Positions 53,504 through 64,000 of a stretch of DNA of 64,000 bases are shown one piece after another. The notes beneath the pieces were generated by a model that worked only from the letters and a program-made list of their open reading frames with translations, ran no database searches and was not told the DNA's origin. Positions within the stretch are counted from its first letter, which is position 1. Every line of letters begins with the position of its first letter. Made by a program: the position numbers and the translations under genes. The stretch is from Pantoea wallisii (GTDB taxonomy: Bacteria > Pseudomonadota > Gammaproteobacteria > Enterobacterales > Enterobacteriaceae): positions 1 to 64,000 of the forward strand of contig NZ_MLFS01000006.1 of the NCBI RefSeq assembly GCF_002095485.1. Direction: 5' to 3'.

Positions 53504-54400
53504 TTGTTTCAACCCCGAATGCTTACTGCCGCGCTGTGCGGACTGTTTTTCACGCTCTCCGCGCAGGCTGGCAAACTTGCGATTGTGATCGACGACTTTG
53601 GTTATCGTCCGGTCGAAGAGAGTAAAGTCCTGCAGATGCCGGCGGCGATTTCCGTTGCCGTGTTGCCAAATGCGCCACATGCGCGCGACATGGCAACCCG
53701 GGCGCATCAGGCCGGTCATGAGGTTCTCATCCATCTGCCGATGGCACCGCTTAGCAAGCAACCGCTGGAAAAAGACACCCTCACGCCAGAGATGAGCAGC
53801 GAGGAGATCGCGCGCATTGTGCGGGAAGCGAGCGGTAAAGTTCCCTATGCTGTCGGGCTCAACAATCATATGGGCAGTAAAATGACCTCCAGCCTGCCCG
53901 GCATGCAGAAAGTGATGCAGGTTCTGAATCATTACAACTATTACTTTCTCGACAGCATGACGATTGGTAACAGTCAGTCCGTTCCGGCGGCACAAGGCAC
54001 GCAAGTCAAAGTGATCAAACGTCGGGTGTTTTTAGACGATAGTCAGAACGAAGCCGCCATTCGCCAGCAGTTCAGCCGCGCGGTGAAACTGGCCCAGCGC
54101 GACGGCTATGCCATCGCTATTGGTCATCCACATCCGACCACGGTACGCGTCTTGCAGCAGATGCTGCCATCGCTTCCGGCCGATATTACGCTGGTACGCC
54201 CCAGCCAGCTGCTGAATGAGCCACTGCGTCACGGTTCGGCACCTTTGCCGGCTAAGCCACAAAAGCCCGCTTTCCGCGCGCCAGGCGAATGTAAGGTCAA
54301 CAAGCCGTTACCACCTGTGCCGCAAGAGCGCGTACTGAATGTTATCGGTGAAAGCATTGCGGACAGCCCGCTGGTTAAGCAACTACAACAGCTGTTTTGA
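53504..54400 (+). CDS. yibQ: Divergent polysaccharide deacetylase YibQ
   Basis: Periplasmic protein of the divergent polysaccharide deacetylase family; function not firmly known. The 298-aa product has a signal peptide (about residues 1-22, ending FTLSAQAG) and family segments KLAIVIDDFGYRP, EVLIHLPMAPLSKQPLEK and GLNNHMGSKMTS. Starts with TTG at 53504, three bases after envC, with AGGA nine bases before; the ATG five codons later has no ribosome site and would shorten the signal peptide. Co-transcribed with envC. Confidence 0.9.
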   Translation: MFQPRMLTAALCGLFFTLSAQAGKLAIVIDDFGYRPVEESKVLQMPAAISVAVLPNAPHARDMATRAHQAGHEVLIHLPMAPLSKQPLEKDTLTPEMSSEEIARIVREASGKVPYAVGLNNHMGSKMTSSLPGMQKVMQVLNHYNYYFLDSMTIGNSQSVPAAQGTQVKVIKRRVFLDDSQNEAAIRQQFSRAVKLAQRDGYAIAIGHPHPTTVRVLQQMLPSLPADITLVRPSQLLNEPLRHGSAPLPAKPQKPAFRAPGECKVNKPLPPVPQERVLNVIGESIADSPLVKQLQQLF

Positions 54401-54421
54401 GTCATCGCGAAAAAAATATTC

Positions 54422-54452
54422 ACGTCATTCTCTACTGGGAATGACGTTTTTT
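54422..54452 (+). terminator. envC-yibQ terminator
   Basis: ACGTCATTC and GAATGACGT form nine pairs with an eight-base loop, followed by a T tract, 21 bases after the yibQ stop. Confidence 0.92.
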
Positions 54453-54521
54453 CGTTATGATAACGAAATCATTTTCTGCTCATACTGTCATAGTGTCAGG
54501 CTCTAAGGGTAAGCGGTAACG

Positions 54522-55598
54522 ATGAAGAAAGTTTGGAAAATAAACCTCATTAACAACGTGCTGAATATGCACGCCAGGTTTAGCAAAATAGATAAAAATA
54601 AGCAGCCGCTAAGCGCTGATTTGGAATTTGAGCGCATTGTTATTTTTTCAACTACCGCTCTGGGCGATCTGCTTTTTAATACTCCTGCAATAAGAGCGAT
54701 TAAACAGCGCTATCCTCTTGCAAAAATCATGTTGATTTCAAGCGAAAAGAACCTTGATTTAGTTCAGGGCAGCGCGTGGTTCGATCAGGTCGTAATCTGG
54801 GATAACAAAATTGTCCGGGCACCTAACCTGATCAGAAAAATACGCCTTTTCAAACCAGATCTGGCTCTATTACTCCATTCCAGCCTCGGTTATGATATTT
54901 TATGCGCACGTTTGGGTGGCGCAAAATATTTGATGCGCGATAACTTCCGCTATGATAACCCTGGATTTAATCATTGGCTTGATGCTATTTCTAAACCTCG
55001 CGATGGACATATTATTCAACGCAAGCTGGATTTAATTGAATTTTTAGGATGTGACATTACAGACATTAGCATGCAATTCCCGATTGCAATTGAAAACAAA
55101 AATCGCAATAAAGAATTTAATACTATTGGCTTCCAGATGGGTGCTTCTGGAAAAAACCGCTGCTGGCCAGTAGAGCATTTTGCCAGTCTGGCTGAAAAAC
55201 TATTTATCGCAGACGAGCAAACACAGCTGGTTTTAACCGGAGCTGCTCAGGATAAGCCTATCGAAGCAGCTTTTTTTGCTGCTTTACCCAAGAGTTATCA
55301 TACCCGCGTAACCTCTTATATCGGTAAAACACGGCTTCCGGAATTAATACGTTTAATTAATTCGATTGATGTTTTGGTTACAGGAGACACTGGCCCATTA
55401 CATATAGCCATTACAGCAAAAACCCCGACCGTAAGTCTATACGTCAGTGCCAATCCGCGTCATACCGGTCCCTATCAGGATCTGCATATGCATCAGACTA
55501 TTCGTATTGAGCCTGAGAGTGGAGACGATCCTACTTATCCATTAAGAAAAATAAATGTTGAAAAAATTTATAACGCTTTAAATATGATGTTGAAATGA
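54522..55598 (+). CDS. GT9-family (heptosyltransferase-like) glycosyltransferase
   Basis: The 358-aa product belongs to the heptosyltransferase family (GT9): FSTTALGDLLFNTPAIRAIK near residue 43 (the family NTD loop), GFQMGASGKNRCWP in the middle and VTGDTGPLHIAITAKTP near residue 287 as in WaaF/WaaQ. It could add a core heptose (WaaQ-like) but the acceptor is unknown. The codon use is AT-rich compared with yibQ. It has its own terminator upstream and lies convergent with the O-antigen ligase-like gene. No signal peptide; expected to work on the inner face of the inner membrane. Confidence 0.8.
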   Translation: MKKVWKINLINNVLNMHARFSKIDKNKQPLSADLEFERIVIFSTTALGDLLFNTPAIRAIKQRYPLAKIMLISSEKNLDLVQGSAWFDQVVIWDNKIVRAPNLIRKIRLFKPDLALLLHSSLGYDILCARLGGAKYLMRDNFRYDNPGFNHWLDAISKPRDGHIIQRKLDLIEFLGCDITDISMQFPIAIENKNRNKEFNTIGFQMGASGKNRCWPVEHFASLAEKLFIADEQTQLVLTGAAQDKPIEAAFFAALPKSYHTRVTSYIGKTRLPELIRLINSIDVLVTGDTGPLHIAITAKTPTVSLYVSANPRHTGPYQDLHMHQTIRIEPESGDDPTYPLRKINVEKIYNALNMMLK

Positions 55599-55603
55599 AT
55601 TTA

Positions 55604-55633
55604 CTATCCCGACCCTTAGAAAGGACCGGGATA
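55604..55633. terminator. Weak stem-loop between GT9 and ligase genes
   Basis: ATCCCG and CGGGAT with inner CC/GG pairs and one mismatch form an imperfect stem between the two convergent genes. T tracts are poor on both strands, so function as a terminator is uncertain. Confidence 0.35.
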
Positions 55634-55643
55634 AAAGTAAGTG

Positions 55644-56801
55644 TTACTTTCTTTGCGTTGACATTACCATAGCTAGTGGAAGCCAAAAAAGCATCCATGC
55701 TTCACCGGGACCACCAATAACAAACATACCTTGAGTAATAAAGAATATTATCGAAAATAGGTAAGCTGAGGCTTCAAGACCTAAACCCTGGTGGTATTTT
55801 TTATAGGCTTGCATAAGACTTACTATTATAACAGCAGAAAGAAAAATGACGCCTATAATGCCACCTTTAAGAAAGGCTGAGAAATAAACACTATGCGTAG
55901 TTGTTACATGTTGACCAATGCTATTAATAAAATTAATTTCTTTATCAAATCCCCATCCTAAAATGGGATGAGCAAGACCCTCTCGAAATGAAAAGTCCCA
56001 AATACCGAAACGTATAAAACTTTGCTTGTATGATAATATTATACGAGCGTAGAACTCATTTCCATAATCAGTAAAATAAAAAAATAAAGCAATTATACTA
56101 ATTGAAAGGCATATATAAACCACATGCCGTATGTGTACATTTTTATACTTGGCAAACAGCACTATTAGAGAGACTAACAGCGCCAACAAAGGCCCCCGAC
56201 TTTGCGTCAGTAGCAAACCGATAAAAAGCAAAGCTGCTGGTAAGTAAATCCAATGTCTACCAGACTCTCTGGCAACAATTAGCCCACTTATAATCCCGAT
56301 TGCAAAGTAACCGCCCAAATCAATTACATTTGATGGAGCATATAAAAAACCATGATTCAATCTATTAATTAATATCGTGCTTTTATCAACAAATAGAATT
56401 GTTAGACATAGCAGGGAAAAACACCCCAAGAATATCAGAAGGTGAACTTTCAATATGCCATAACGCTTTATGCAATGGTTGAACATTAAAATAAAAAACA
56501 TAAAGTACAATGAATGCTTTAACGTTGATTCAATATTGGCAGGATTATCACTCCAAAGATTAGTTAAACTATAATATATTAAAAAGGAAAAAACCACAGC
56601 CAACCCTTTTTTATAATTGTAGTCTAACGCAAATGGATTCTTCCTTAACGCAATCATGTAAATTAACATTGAGGCAATAGATAAATGAAAAATGTTATTT
56701 ACTTTACCAACGCCAGTAAAAACAGGTAATAAAAGCAAAAAGGCCATAAAAGAAACGGCAGATGTGACCTCTAATTTTTCAAGCTTTTTTAAAAATAACA
56801 T
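55644..56801 (-). CDS. waaL: O-antigen ligase family membrane protein (WaaL-like)
   Basis: Probable ligase joining polymerised O antigen to lipid A-core on the periplasmic face. The 385-aa product has about 11-12 membrane helices and the Wzy_C features: LTQSRGPLLALLVSLIV (about residue 201), the periplasmic loop RFGIWDFSFREGLAHPILGWGF with the conserved arginine, and the histidine in TTTHSVYFSAFLKGGIIG (about 303). WaaL and Wzy polymerases share this fold; position at the end of hldD-waaF-waaC favours WaaL. AT-rich. The start overlaps the upstream gene by 23 bases. Confidence 0.75.
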   Translation of the reverse strand: MLFLKKLEKLEVTSAVSFMAFLLLLPVFTGVGKVNNIFHLSIASMLIYMIALRKNPFALDYNYKKGLAVVFSFLIYYSLTNLWSDNPANIESTLKHSLYFMFFILMFNHCIKRYGILKVHLLIFLGCFSLLCLTILFVDKSTILINRLNHGFLYAPSNVIDLGGYFAIGIISGLIVARESGRHWIYLPAALLFIGLLLTQSRGPLLALLVSLIVLFAKYKNVHIRHVVYICLSISIIALFFYFTDYGNEFYARIILSYKQSFIRFGIWDFSFREGLAHPILGWGFDKEINFINSIGQHVTTTHSVYFSAFLKGGIIGVIFLSAVIIVSLMQAYKKYHQGLGLEASAYLFSIIFFITQGMFVIGGPGEAWMLFWLPLAMVMSTQRK

Positions 56802-57687
56802 CTAGCGTTGCCTTCTCAAAAATTTCATTTCCTAATCCACTATCTAAGGAAAGGTTGTAAGTTTTAATGCCTGCCAATTCTAATTCCCGACTTGCATTTA
56901 AAAAAGCAGGGCGAATTATATTATTAAAATTTGTGGCAAGCAAACTAGGTAATTTATTTTCATCGTTTTCGTAAAACCTTGGCTTCTCAAAATTATTCAT
57001 ATCAACGCCTGCCAATAATAATCTATCAGCTCCTAGCCATACAGCTAATTGTAAAGCCCAATATGCAACCGTGCCAGCATCAAAAAAACCTAACCTTATA
57101 TCCCATGAAAATCCTGATGCAGGTTCAATATCAAATAATCTTAGTCCCTCGTTTTTCTGATACACTTTAGCGTAATCACTTGGCGGAACCATAGCGCAAA
57201 AAACTTTATAACTAAGGTCTTCAATTATCGCCAGGCGACATTTTATCATTGTTATTTTAGTACGCTTTAGAATATCATTCAAACAATGTAATGTTGTAAA
57301 AAAAATCAAATCAGGATCATTGATAACTTGTAAAACCATATCAAATCGCTGCTCTATAAAACCCCGATCAACAATAATATAATAAGAAAATTTAACTTTA
57401 TTACGTAAATGATAGGATCCATTTACTCCCAGAATACGAGTTTCAGAAATTTTATTAAGCTCCAGATTATTTATGGATGGGCCTGTCGCTAAAATTGTAA
57501 AATCACCCATTGCTTTTGAACGCAGGCTCTCCAGGTCTTCAAGCTGAATCTCTTCGTTACGATAAGTTAAGTGTGTAATATGGCCTGCTTTGCTACGCCT
57601 GATCTTCAGGTACGGCCAGAAATTCTCGTTATGCCGCAATGGTCGGGCATGCGTATAGCGATAGATCTGCTTAAAAAGAGAGTTCAT
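56779..57687 (-). CDS. LPS-core locus protein of unknown activity, possibly a sugar transferase
   Basis: I cannot name this 302-aa product with certainty. It has an N-terminal segment of about 60 residues, then ILATGPSINNLELNKI and ILGVNGSYHL, a nucleotide-sugar-like loop of the GPS type seen in MptE/DUF115-like and sialyltransferase-like proteins, and LLLAGVDMNNFEKPRFY near residue 225. No membrane helix or signal peptide. WaaZ-like Kdo transferases of enteric cores are a candidate, but I have no direct motif proof. It starts one base after the waaC stop and overlaps the ligase gene, so it is part of the hldD-waaFC operon. AT-rich. Confidence 0.55.
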   Translation of the reverse strand: MNSLFKQIYRYTHARPLRHNENFWPYLKIRRSKAGHITHLTYRNEEIQLEDLESLRSKAMGDFTILATGPSINNLELNKISETRILGVNGSYHLRNKVKFSYYIIVDRGFIEQRFDMVLQVINDPDLIFFTTLHCLNDILKRTKITMIKCRLAIIEDLSYKVFCAMVPPSDYAKVYQKNEGLRLFDIEPASGFSWDIRLGFFDAGTVAYWALQLAVWLGADRLLLAGVDMNNFEKPRFYENDENKLPSLLATNFNNIIRPAFLNASRELELAGIKTYNLSLDSGLGNEIFEKATLDVIFKKA

Positions 57688-58650
57688 TCAGAGCAACTCC
57701 TGCAGTTTTTCCATTACCGTCATCGCCGCTATCGATTTCATGGTGCCATCGCTCGCCTTTAACTCATGCTGATTCTGCCCATACCCCCCAATCAGCCCCG
57801 GATCTGTCGGGCCGAATAGCGTGATATTAGGGCGATCCAGTGCGGCGGTCAGGTGGCTTAAGCCGGTATCGACAGAAACTACTGCGCGCGCGCCAGCCAA
57901 CTGCTGTGCCACTTGCTCCAGCGTAAGCTTCGGCAATACCTCGACAAAATCGAAACCGTCGGCCAGCCGTTGAGCACGCTGGTGTTCATGTTCGGTACCC
58001 CAGGGCAGCTTGACGCGTAATCCGCCAGGCTGGACAAGGCTAAGCAGTTCGCGCCAGTGATCTTCCGGCCAGTGTTTATTATCGCGCGTGGTGGCATGCA
58101 GAAACACCAGGTAGTTCTGCGCATCGGCTGGCAGCGTGGCAAGGAAATGTCCGGCAATAGCGTAATCACCCTGTGTGGCTGGCTTATCATAGCCCAGGCT
58201 TTTGGCAAAGAGCTCGCGCGTGCGCTCAACCGCGTGCTGCTGCTTACCAATCTCATGACGTTTGTCATACCACCAGCTGGCAAACGGTTCGCGTGCACTG
58301 CGGCTATCCTGTCCATGCTTAATGCCTTTCGCCAGACGTGTCACCAGTGCAGCACTCTTGATTAACCCCTGCGCGTCGATCACTACATCGTACTGACGTG
58401 ACTGCAGATCACGCTTAAATTGCACCCGCTCTTCACGCTGCTGGCTACCAAACCAGTGTTTACGCCAGCGGCGAATCGCAACCGGCAGTACCTTATCCAC
58501 TGCCGGATGCCAGCCTGGGATTTGTGCGAAATTCTCTTCCACAACCCAGTCAAAGCGGATGCCAGGAATCGCGCGCATCGCATCTGTCAGAGCAGGCAGG
58601 GTATGCAACACATCACCCATCGACGAGGTTTTTACAATTAACACGTGCAT
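57688..58650 (-). CDS. waaC: ADP-heptose:LPS heptosyltransferase I WaaC
   Basis: Adds the first heptose to Kdo2-lipid A. The 320-aa GT9 protein opens with VLIVKTSSMGDVLHTLPALTD, has the catalytic-region aspartate in that loop, LPWGTEHEHQRAQ in the middle and VSVDTGLSHLTAALDRPNITLFGPTDPG (about residues 258-285) binding ADP. Only two bases separate it from waaF. Confidence 0.95.
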   Translation of the reverse strand: MHVLIVKTSSMGDVLHTLPALTDAMRAIPGIRFDWVVEENFAQIPGWHPAVDKVLPVAIRRWRKHWFGSQQREERVQFKRDLQSRQYDVVIDAQGLIKSAALVTRLAKGIKHGQDSRSAREPFASWWYDKRHEIGKQQHAVERTRELFAKSLGYDKPATQGDYAIAGHFLATLPADAQNYLVFLHATTRDNKHWPEDHWRELLSLVQPGGLRVKLPWGTEHEHQRAQRLADGFDFVEVLPKLTLEQVAQQLAGARAVVSVDTGLSHLTAALDRPNITLFGPTDPGLIGGYGQNQHELKASDGTMKSIAAMTVMEKLQELL

Positions 58651-58652
58651 AT

Positions 58653-59696
58653 TTATTCCTGCACCGGATGCAGCAGCGCGCTCAATTCCTGATGCACTTG
58701 CGCGGGTTGAATATCAATCAGGCTCTGATGGTAGCCCTCGTCGGCATCCCCTTTGCGCACCTTGTGATATCCGGTAATCAGGCGAATGATACGCGCCTGA
58801 TGAGATAATGGCGGGGTAAAGTCCGGGCTACTTGGTCCATACAGTGCCACCAGCGGGCGGTTAAGCGCGGCGGCGATGTGCATCAGGCCGGAGTCATTGC
58901 TGACGACCGCAGCGCAGTGAGCAATCAGTATGACCGCCTGCTCCAGTTGGGTTTCGCCCGCCAGGTTTTTACAGTGCGCACGCGCCGCATCGGACAGGGT
59001 ATGGGCGATGGTTTCACCGGTTTCACGATCTTTCGCGGAACCGAATAACACCACCTGATAGCCTTCACCAATCAGCTGTTCCGCGAGTGCCGCGTAGTGA
59101 TAGTGAGGCCAGCGCTTAGCCGGGCCAAACTCCGCTCCCGGACAAAAACCGATGACCGGACGATCGGCAGAGAGCGCAAACTGCGCGGCGGTCATGCGCT
59201 TCTCGTCCTCTTCCACCCGCAGTTGCGGCCACAACAGCGGCTGCGGCAGCTGCTGTGCAGAAGCTACTGGTCGGTCGTAACCCAGCGCCACATAACGCTC
59301 CACCATAAGTGGAAACGCCGCTTTATCCAGCACGCGCACATCATTCAGCACGCCATAACGCATCTCACCGCGCCAGCCCGTACGGCGTTTAATGCCGGCA
59401 AAAAACGGCACCAGCGCAGATTTAAACGAGTTAGGCAGTACGTAAGCGCGATCGTAACCGCTGGCCCTGAGCGTTTTCCCCAGCCGACGCCGCTCGCCAA
59501 GCGCCAGTGCGCCATGACCAAGCGGCATCGCCAGCGCCTGATTAACTTCCGGCATGCGGGACAGCAAAGGACGGCACCACGCCGGTGCCATCACATCAAT
59601 GACTGCCTCAGGATGCTCAGCCTTGAGTGTGCGATAGAGACTTTGCGACATCATCATATCGCCGACCCAGGATGGGCCAATAACCAGAATTTTCAT
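58653..59696 (-). CDS. waaF: ADP-heptose:LPS heptosyltransferase II WaaF
   Basis: Adds the second heptose of the inner core. The 347-aa product starts MKILVIGPSWVGDMMMSQSLYR and carries GFCPGAEFGPAKRWP and VSNDSGLMHIAAALNRPLVALYGPSSP as in E. coli. Starts 17 bases after hldD; with hldD and waaC forms the conserved inner-core operon. Confidence 0.96.
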   Translation of the reverse strand: MKILVIGPSWVGDMMMSQSLYRTLKAEHPEAVIDVMAPAWCRPLLSRMPEVNQALAMPLGHGALALGERRRLGKTLRASGYDRAYVLPNSFKSALVPFFAGIKRRTGWRGEMRYGVLNDVRVLDKAAFPLMVERYVALGYDRPVASAQQLPQPLLWPQLRVEEDEKRMTAAQFALSADRPVIGFCPGAEFGPAKRWPHYHYAALAEQLIGEGYQVVLFGSAKDRETGETIAHTLSDAARAHCKNLAGETQLEQAVILIAHCAAVVSNDSGLMHIAAALNRPLVALYGPSSPDFTPPLSHQARIIRLITGYHKVRKGDADEGYHQSLIDIQPAQVHQELSALLHPVQE

Positions 59697-59713
59697 CGCT
59701 GGTGCGGGTTTCC

Positions 59714-60646
59714 TTATGCGTTACGGTTCAGCCAGGCCATGTATTCACCTACACCCTGCGCCACGGTTTTGAACGGCTTGTCATAACCCGCGGCACGCAG
59801 TTTGGTCAGATCGGCCTGGGTGAATGCCTGATAGCGGCCTTTTAGCTTCTCCGGGAACGGGATGTACTCGATCTGCCCTTTCTGGTGGAACTTCAGCACC
59901 GCATCGGCCACTTCCTGGAAGGATTCGGCACGGCCGGTACCGCAGTTATAAATGCCGGATACCCCGTTTTCCCAGCACCACAGGTTCACCGCCACCACAT
60001 CGTCCACGTGGATGAAGTCACGACGGAAGCTGTCACTGCCTTCGAACAGCTTGGGATTTTCATCGTTACCGATCTGCGTGTTGAGGTGGAATGCCACGCT
60101 GGCCATGCTGCCTTTATGTCCTTCACGCGGACCATAGACATTAAAGTAGCGGAAACCACACACCGGCGAATCAGCTTCCGGCAGGATCTGACGCACATAG
60201 TGGTCAAACAGCATTTTTGAGTAGCCGTATACGTTGAGCGGCTGCTCGTACTGGCGCTCTTCGATAAAGTTCTCATTGCGCCCGCCGTAGGTGGCCGCTG
60301 ACGAGGCGTAAAGGAAAGGAATGCTGCGATCAAGGCAGAAGTGCAGCAGATCTTTGGAGTACTGATAGTTGTTATCCATCATGTACTTGCCGTCCCACTC
60401 GGTGGTCGCTGAGCAGGCACCTTCGTGGAATACCGCCTCAATTGGCCCCAGATCTTCACCCGACATGATGTAGGTGAGGAACTCCTCTTTATCCATGTAA
60501 TCCGCGATGTCCAGATCCGCCAGGTTCACGAATTTGGTGCCATCTTTCAGATTATCCACGACCAGAATGTCAGTGTGACCGCGATCGTTCAGCGCTTTAA
60601 CAATGTTGCTGCCGATCATGCCAGCGCCACCGGTTACGATAATCAT
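59714..60646 (-). CDS. hldD: ADP-L-glycero-D-manno-heptose-6-epimerase HldD
   Basis: Last step in making the heptose donor of the inner core. The 310-aa SDR protein has [12 protein letters not shown] at residue 6, [14 protein letters not shown] with the catalytic tyrosine and lysine (about 140), and matches the E. coli length. Start at 60646 (MIIVTGGAG); the 16-codon extension upstream is not supported. Divergent from kbl; the 232-base gap must hold both promoters. Confidence 0.96.
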   Translation of the reverse strand: MIIVTGGAGMIGSNIVKALNDRGHTDILVVDNLKDGTKFVNLADLDIADYMDKEEFLTYIMSGEDLGPIEAVFHEGACSATTEWDGKYMMDNNYQYSKDLLHFCLDRSIPFLYASSAATYGGRNENFIEERQYEQPLNVYGYSKMLFDHYVRQILPEADSPVCGFRYFNVYGPREGHKGSMASVAFHLNTQIGNDENPKLFEGSDSFRRDFIHVDDVVAVNLWCWENGVSGIYNCGTGRAESFQEVADAVLKFHQKGQIEYIPFPEKLKGRYQAFTQADLTKLRAAGYDKPFKTVAQGVGEYMAWLNRNA

Positions 60647-60878
60647 ATGCTTAGCCTTTAAACAGTGAGAGGTGAAACAGGCCGTTCCACGCACGAATGC
60701 CTGTCATCATAACATTTCAGCCAGATGCAGACAGCCAGATGACGCCGATAGCGCTGCACAAATCCTGTTCGCTACGTGAACTATGCTGCAAAACGGAGAT
60801 TTGTCTGGCGGAAATATCGTTAATCCGCTTTTTAATCAGTAATATGTGCCAAAATTTTGCTATCAGAGGAGCAGAATC

Positions 60879-63115
<2,237 letters not shown>

Positions 63116-63126
63116 GACCGGACGAT

Positions 63127-63151
63127 AAGGTCGCAGCGAGTCTGCGGCCTT
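63127..63151. terminator. Stem-loop between tdh and the glycosyltransferase
   Basis: AAGGTCGCAG and CTGCGGCCTT pair around CGAGT (one G-U). It lies between convergent genes; the following tract TCTCTATC is a weak U tract, so it is a probable but modest terminator. Confidence 0.55.
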
Positions 63152-63176
63152 CTCTATCGTAATGTTCCGCCAGACG

Positions 63177-64000
63177 CTACTCCACTAACGCCAGATACTT
63201 CTGGCAAATTTCCCGGGTATCAAAAGCGGCAAAATCCGCAGCACTAAACTGCGGCGGGTGCCGATAAATCTCTTGCATCGTCTCCGCCAGCGATTGCGGG
63301 TTCAGATCCGCCAGTCCGCGCGCCAGATCTCCCTGCAGCAACCACTGTGGGCCGCCCGGGCAGCGTGTACTCACTACCGGCGTACCGCACAGCATGGCCT
63401 CAATCAGCACATTACCGAAACCTTCACTGTCCGAGCTCACCACCAGCATTTTTGCCCGACTAATCCACGCATACGGGTTTTGCGTGAATCCCTGAAAAAT
63501 GACCCGTTCGGCAATGCCAAGCTCCTGCGCCAGCGCCTCAAGCGCTGCTTTGCGCGCTACCGAGCCCTGGCCCAGTAGCACCAGCGGTTCGGGAAGATTG
63601 CTCAGCGCATAGGCTTTCAGCAGACGATCGTGTCGCTTGGTCTCATGAAAACGCCCGACGTGCACCAGAAAGCCAGACGGCGGTACATCAGCGGGTTCTG
63701 CCGCCAGCTGCCGGATCTGCGCTACGTCAAACGGATTACCAATCACTGCCTCACGCGCCAGCGTGACAGTAAAGGCACGTTTCAAATCATCCAGCACCGC
63801 AGGCGAGACGCCAATCACATTCCGCCCCTGATATACCTGATGAATTTTGCGCGCCTTCAGCCAGCGCGAAAGGCCGGTTCGATGCCCCAGATAAGAGGGC
63901 GAAAACACGCCATGCAGGCAAAACCAGGTTTTACGCGCAGGCAGCGCGCGGCAACGCCGTACGATACGGTCCGTTTTGTGCAGATGTGAAACCACTAAAT
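63177..64000 (-). CDS. Glycosyltransferase of the GT4/GT1 group, cut by the window edge
   Basis: Partial gene: the frame is still open at base 64000, so a GTG at 63995 is not taken as the start, and roughly the first 80-90 residues of a usual 360-aa protein are missing. What is present includes WFCLHGVFSPSYLGHRTG, the GT-B linker NVIGVSPAVLDDL, VHVGRFHETKRHDRLLKAY, and the donor-binding SSDSEGFGNVLIEAMLCGTPVVSTRCPGGP (about residues 188-217 of the visible part) with the EX7E pattern. It probably builds LPS core or another surface glycan, given the nearby waa genes. Convergent with tdh. Confidence 0.85.
   Translation of the reverse strand, partial: LVVSHLHKTDRIVRRCRALPARKTWFCLHGVFSPSYLGHRTGLSRWLKARKIHQVYQGRNVIGVSPAVLDDLKRAFTVTLAREAVIGNPFDVAQIRQLAAEPADVPPSGFLVHVGRFHETKRHDRLLKAYALSNLPEPLVLLGQGSVARKAALEALAQELGIAERVIFQGFTQNPYAWISRAKMLVVSSDSEGFGNVLIEAMLCGTPVVSTRCPGGPQWLLQGDLARGLADLNPQSLAETMQEIYRHPPQFSAADFAAFDTREICQKYLALVE

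Overview
The window is a chromosomal segment from a gamma-proteobacterium of the order Enterobacterales. Gene order follows the Escherichia coli K-12 blocks murI-btuB-trmA-yijD-fabR-sthA-oxyR-arg-ppc, metF-metLB-metJ-rpmE-priA-cytR-ftsN-hslVU-rraA-zapB-glpFKX-fpr-yiiQ-tpiA-cdh-sbp-pfkA-fieF-cpxPRA and trmL-cysE-gpsA-secB-grxC-yibN-envC-yibQ, with close protein similarity throughout. It is not E. coli: argG sits inside an argCBGH operon, menA, gpmM and yiiR are missing from their usual places, and the K-12 minute-88 and minute-81 blocks are joined at cpxA-trmL. A member of the Erwiniaceae (Pantoea/Erwinia type) is my best guess. That is inference from gene order and loss, not proof.

Layout. 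1-232 holds tandem rRNA promoters (P1, P2) reading left out of the window, so a 16S gene should begin just beyond base 1. 233-8210 carries cell-wall (murI), vitamin B12 (btuB with a cobalamin riboswitch), tRNA methylation (trmA), fatty-acid control (fabR), transhydrogenase (sthA) and peroxide response (oxyR, with an OxyR operator and a candidate divergent sRNA). 8211-14989 is the arginine cluster argH-G-B-C / argE with two ARG boxes, plus an unfamiliar Ig-like protein beside argH. ppc follows, then a two-gene accessory cassette (ATP-grasp ligase and flippase), then the methionine genes metF, metL, metB and metJ with arrays of Met boxes. 25.6-33.5 kb holds rpmE, priA, cytR, ftsN, the heat-shock protease hslVU with a clear sigma-32 promoter, rraA and zapB. 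33.5-46.1 kb holds glycerol (glpFKX), redox (fpr), glycolysis (tpiA, pfkA), cdh, sulfate binding (sbp), metal efflux (fieF) and the periplasmic regulator cpxP with its 3' UTR sRNA CpxQ. 46.2-54.4 kb holds cpxRA, trmL, cysE, gpsA, secB, grxC, yibN, envC and yibQ. From 54.5 kb to the end is an LPS-core locus: an AT-rich part (GT9 transferase, O-antigen ligase-like protein, unassigned core protein), then waaC, waaF, hldD, divergent kbl-tdh, and a glycosyltransferase cut by the window edge.

The most important quality observation: four conserved genes (argG, metL, glpF, cpxA) are each broken by loss of a single base, in every case one C of a short C run on the given strand. Intact coding continues in the next frame on both sides. 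The shared pattern looks more like consensus-sequence error than four true mutations, and the four genes should not be read as dead without rechecking reads.

Most of the window is ordinary core genome. The parts that could hold something little described are the ATP-grasp/flippase pair at ppc-metF, the Ig-like protein and long OxyR-linked RNA candidate between argH and oxyR, and the AT-rich LPS genes at 54.5-57.7 kb.
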